From: CAYJAD01 sp964371225
Lineage (GTDB): Bacteria > Desulfobacterota > Desulfovibrionia > Desulfovibrionales > Desulfovibrionaceae
DNA: 16,567 nt
Reading direction: 5' to 3'
Assembly (NCBI GenBank): GCA_964371225.1
Contig: CAYJNA010000052.1
Coordinates: 1 to 16,567 of the forward strand
Positions 14,556-16,567 of the stretch are shown in pieces. Position numbers and translations under genes: made by a program. The notes beneath the pieces are model-generated. The model was given only the letters and a program-made list of their open reading frames with translations, was not told the origin of the DNA and ran no database searches. Position 1 is the first letter of the stretch. Every line of letters starts with the position of its first letter.

Positions 14556-15614
14556 ATGACAAGTATTATTACCATTATAATTACATTGGGTGTTTTGGTT
14601 TTTGTTCATGAGTTAGGCCATCTTTTCACGGCAAAATTTTTTGGCATAGGCGTAAAGGTCTTTTCGCTGGGCTTTGGCCCCAAGGTGGCCACGAGAAGCT
14701 TTCGAGGTACAGAATATAGACTATCGCTCATTCCCTTAGGCGGCTATGTGACGTTTAAAGAGCCTACAGCTGCGGGAGAAAGTTCTTTGGAAGAAACACC
14801 GGGGCAAAGCTTTGAGGGCTCTTCTGTGCTGGTACGCTCCTTGGTGGTGCTGGCAGGGCCTGTGGCAAATATGCTTTTTGCCTTTGTGCTTTTTTGGCTT
14901 GTCTTTTGGTATAATGGGCTCAGCGTTTTATCTCCTGTGGTAGGAAACGTTCTTCCTGATAGCCCTGCGGCGCAAGCGACCATTCAGGTTGATGATACCA
15001 TTGTAAAAATTTCTGGGGTGAACATTACCTATTGGGATGATGTCATTCATGAAGTGGGCGCCACAGAGGGAAAGCCCTTTGAAATGGTATTGCTACGCGA
15101 TGGAAAGGAAATAACCCTTAAAGTTAGCCCTGAACAACGCATGCAAAAAAATATATTTGGGGAATCTATCCCCGTAGGCTTTGTGGGTATTAATCCTAAG
15201 GGGCCTTGGCAAACAGTACATCTTAACGTCATAGACGCTGCCATAAAGGGCTTTTCTTACACTTGGGAAACCACGGTGGAAACCATAAAGGCCTTTTATA
15301 TGCTCGTTATTGGGTATCTTCCTTCAGATGCCATTGGCGGGCCCATAATGATTTCACAAACCATTAGCGATCAAGCAGAAAAAGGGCTTTCCACATTGCT
15401 TGTACTTATTGCCATCATTAGCGTGAATTTGGCCGTGGTGAACTTGCTCCCCTTGCCGGTGCTTGATGGCGGTCATATACTTATGTTTGCCATAGAAGCA
15501 GTACGAGGGCGCCCTATATCAGAGAGAATTCAAAAGAATTTTCAACGTATAGGGCTTGCCATCATACTTCTTTTAATGCTTTTGGGAACCTATAATGATA
15601 TTATGCGCTTGTAA
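14556..15614 (+). CDS. rseP: RseP-family site-2 intramembrane metalloprotease
   Basis: This zinc protease cleaves membrane-anchored substrates within the bilayer, classically anti-sigma factors such as RseA in E. coli. The HELGH zinc motif is at 18-22 in the first membrane helix, and the third ligand motif LDGGH is at 303-307 after NLLPLPV. One PDZ domain covers about 124-200 (LSPVVGNVLPDSPAAQA, GINP nearby), against two in E. coli RseP. The length of 352 aa fits the single-PDZ form seen in many bacteria outside Gammaproteobacteria. GGAG (14544-14547) lies 8 nt before the start. In many genomes this gene follows dxr and cdsA; here neither neighbour is present, so the gene seems to be its own unit. 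It faces thiD, with 40 nt between the two ends. Confidence 0.94.
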   Translation: MTSIITIIITLGVLVFVHELGHLFTAKFFGIGVKVFSLGFGPKVATRSFRGTEYRLSLIPLGGYVTFKEPTAAGESSLEETPGQSFEGSSVLVRSLVVLAGPVANMLFAFVLFWLVFWYNGLSVLSPVVGNVLPDSPAAQATIQVDDTIVKISGVNITYWDDVIHEVGATEGKPFEMVLLRDGKEITLKVSPEQRMQKNIFGESIPVGFVGINPKGPWQTVHLNVIDAAIKGFSYTWETTVETIKAFYMLVIGYLPSDAIGGPIMISQTISDQAEKGLSTLLVLIAIISVNLAVVNLLPLPVLDGGHILMFAIEAVRGRPISERIQKNFQRIGLAIILLLMLLGTYNDIMRL

Positions 15615-15642
15615 GTAGTCGACACTTGTATAGAGCGCATAA
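15601..15642. terminator. Possible shared hairpin between convergent rseP and thiD
   Basis: TTATGCGCT (15601-15609, the last codons of rseP) pairs perfectly over 9 bp with AGCGCATAA (15634-15642), enclosing a 24-nt loop. It lies between the convergent ends of rseP and thiD, where a bidirectional terminator is expected. There is no T run on either side, so termination by this element alone is uncertain. Confidence 0.3.
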
Positions 15643-15654
15643 GTACCGTTTCTA

Positions 15655-16449
15655 CTATTTCACAGCCGCGTGATTAAGTGGCCCATGACCTTGGCCGGGT
15701 GCATAGCTTTTGCGCAGGCCAAGGTTTACGTATTCTTGAGCCTTAGTAATGGCTATGCGTAAAGGCATATCTTGCCCAAGGTAGGTGGCAATGGCGGCGG
15801 AAAGGGTGCAACCTGTACCGTGATTATTGCTTGTGTTCACATGTGCTTGAGGCAAGGCTTGCGGAGCTTCATGGGGCATGCATAGCCAGTCGGTAAGAAC
15901 GATGGACGCGTCAAAGTGGCCGCCTTTAATGAGCACAGCCTTGGCACCCATGGCCAACAATTTCTCACCGGCTATGCCAATGGCTTCTATAGAATCAATT
16001 TTCATCCCTGTAAGAAATTCCGCTTCAGGCCTATTGGGTGTGAGTAAGGTAGCAAGGGGGATGATGCGCTCTTTAAGGCTTTGTATGGCATCCTCTTGTA
16101 AAAGGGTATGCCCGCTTTGACTTACGCATACAGGGTCAACGACCAAGGGAAAGGGCGCTTTTTCCAGCTCAGGAGCTAAAGCTTGCATGATGGGCGCTGA
16201 AAAAAGCATGCCTGTTTTGGCCGCTGCCACGTTAAAGCCTTGAAGCACAGCATGTAATTGTGTCACCACAAAATCAGGCTCAGGGGCGTGAATAGCATGA
16301 ACACCAAGGCCATTTTGCGCCGTAAGTGCCGTAATAACGCTCATGCCATAGCCGCCAAGAGCCATGATGGTTTTTATATCTGCTTGTATGCCCGCACCGC
16401 CACCGGAATCAGAACCGGCAATGGTGAGAATATTAGGTGGTTGCAACAT
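15655..16449 (-). CDS. thiD: Hydroxymethylpyrimidine/phosphomethylpyrimidine kinase ThiD
   Basis: This cytosolic enzyme phosphorylates HMP and then HMP-phosphate in thiamine biosynthesis. The ribokinase-like fold is clear: GSDSGGGAG at 12-20, TAQN at 43-46 in the pyrimidine pocket, KTGML at 78-82, DPVCVSQSG at 105-113, LTPNRPEAE at 136-144, and the anion-hole motif NNHGTGCTLSAA with HGTGC at 210-214 (catalytic Cys214). The length of 264 aa is that of a stand-alone ThiD, with no ThiE or TenA fusion. On the minus strand AAGGAG lies five bases before the ATG, a strong ribosome binding site. No other thiamine gene is in the window, and the leader of about 65 nt is too short and lacks the conserved elements for a TPP riboswitch. 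Confidence 0.95.
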   Translation of the reverse strand: MLQPPNILTIAGSDSGGGAGIQADIKTIMALGGYGMSVITALTAQNGLGVHAIHAPEPDFVVTQLHAVLQGFNVAAAKTGMLFSAPIMQALAPELEKAPFPLVVDPVCVSQSGHTLLQEDAIQSLKERIIPLATLLTPNRPEAEFLTGMKIDSIEAIGIAGEKLLAMGAKAVLIKGGHFDASIVLTDWLCMPHEAPQALPQAHVNTSNNHGTGCTLSAAIATYLGQDMPLRIAITKAQEYVNLGLRKSYAPGQGHGPLNHAAVK

Positions 16450-16516
16450 ATCTACTCCTTAAGCTTTTATGGAATGTAAAAGTATTTTCGTATTATCTTG
16501 TGCTATTTAGTTGATG

Positions 16517-16546
16517 CTTAAAAACGTGTTTCCACACGTTTTTAAG
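16517..16546. terminator. Strong intrinsic terminator, symmetrical, upstream of thiD
   Basis: CTTAAAAACGTGT (16517-16529) pairs perfectly over 13 bp with ACACGTTTTTAAG (16534-16546) around a TTCC loop. Both arms end in an A5/T5 tract, so it can work in either direction. It lies 67 nt upstream of the thiD start. It probably ends a leftward gene beyond the right edge, or separates thiD from it. The remaining bases to 16567 show no gene. Confidence 0.75.
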
Positions 16547-16567
16547 AAAGGCACGCTCACTCCAAAT

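Noticed and set aside
16450..16516. TPP riboswitch or clear promoter in the thiD leader
   Set aside because: The leader is only about 65 nt, bounded by a terminator, and shows none of the conserved TPP aptamer elements. A GATAAT on the minus strand (16492-16497) has only a weak -35 partner that overlaps the terminator.
1..16567. Horizontal transfer, prophage, insertion sequence, CRISPR or toxin-antitoxin signatures
   Set aside because: No transposase, integrase, tRNA, array-like direct repeats or toxin-antitoxin-like small gene pair was found, and codon use looks uniform along the window.

Overview
The window holds a nearly complete envelope-spanning filament machine of the type IV pilus / type II secretion superfamily, read rightward, followed by a few housekeeping genes. 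I see no phage, insertion sequence, CRISPR or rRNA/tRNA signal. Base composition looks moderate (mid-40s % GC by eye). The secretin, lytic transglycosylase and foldase imply a Gram-negative envelope. The fused PilM-PilN (GspL-like) protein, the zinc-ribbon prepilin peptidase and the single-PDZ site-2 protease would suit a Desulfovibrio-like deltaproteobacterium of moderate GC. That taxonomic guess is inference and unverified.

Layout. 1-150: hairpins that probably end an upstream unit, then a 14-bp palindrome and the leader of the main operon. 151-9961: a tight run of eight genes: PilM-PilN fusion, PilO-like, PilP-like, secretin, PilT/PilU-like ATPase, PilB/GspE-like ATPase, PilC/GspF-like platform protein, and a SurA/PpiC-type periplasmic foldase. 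Junctions are overlaps or gaps of 26 nt or less. 9948-11909: a very large (653 aa) prepilin-like protein with one class III signal, a duplicated GspG-type globular domain, two putative carbohydrate-binding-like inserts and an extra C-terminal domain. 11977-12483: an unrecognised small bitopic membrane protein. 12664-14351: prepilin peptidase and a MltD-like lytic transglycosylase. 14556-15614: RseP-family site-2 protease. 15655-16449 (minus): ThiD, convergent with rseP. 16517-16546: a strong bidirectional-type terminator.

How it works together. PilMN, PilO and PilP would form the inner-membrane alignment complex that connects to the secretin. The PilB-like and PilT-like ATPases would drive extension and retraction through the PilC-like platform. 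The prepilin peptidase would mature the giant pilin, the foldase could help exported parts fold, and the lytic transglycosylase could open peptidoglycan for the channel. No ordinary 130-170 aa major pilin or minor pseudopilin set is in the window. The giant pilin is therefore either the special substrate or tip of a filament whose major subunit is encoded elsewhere, or the machine is unconventional. This is the most interesting point of the window.
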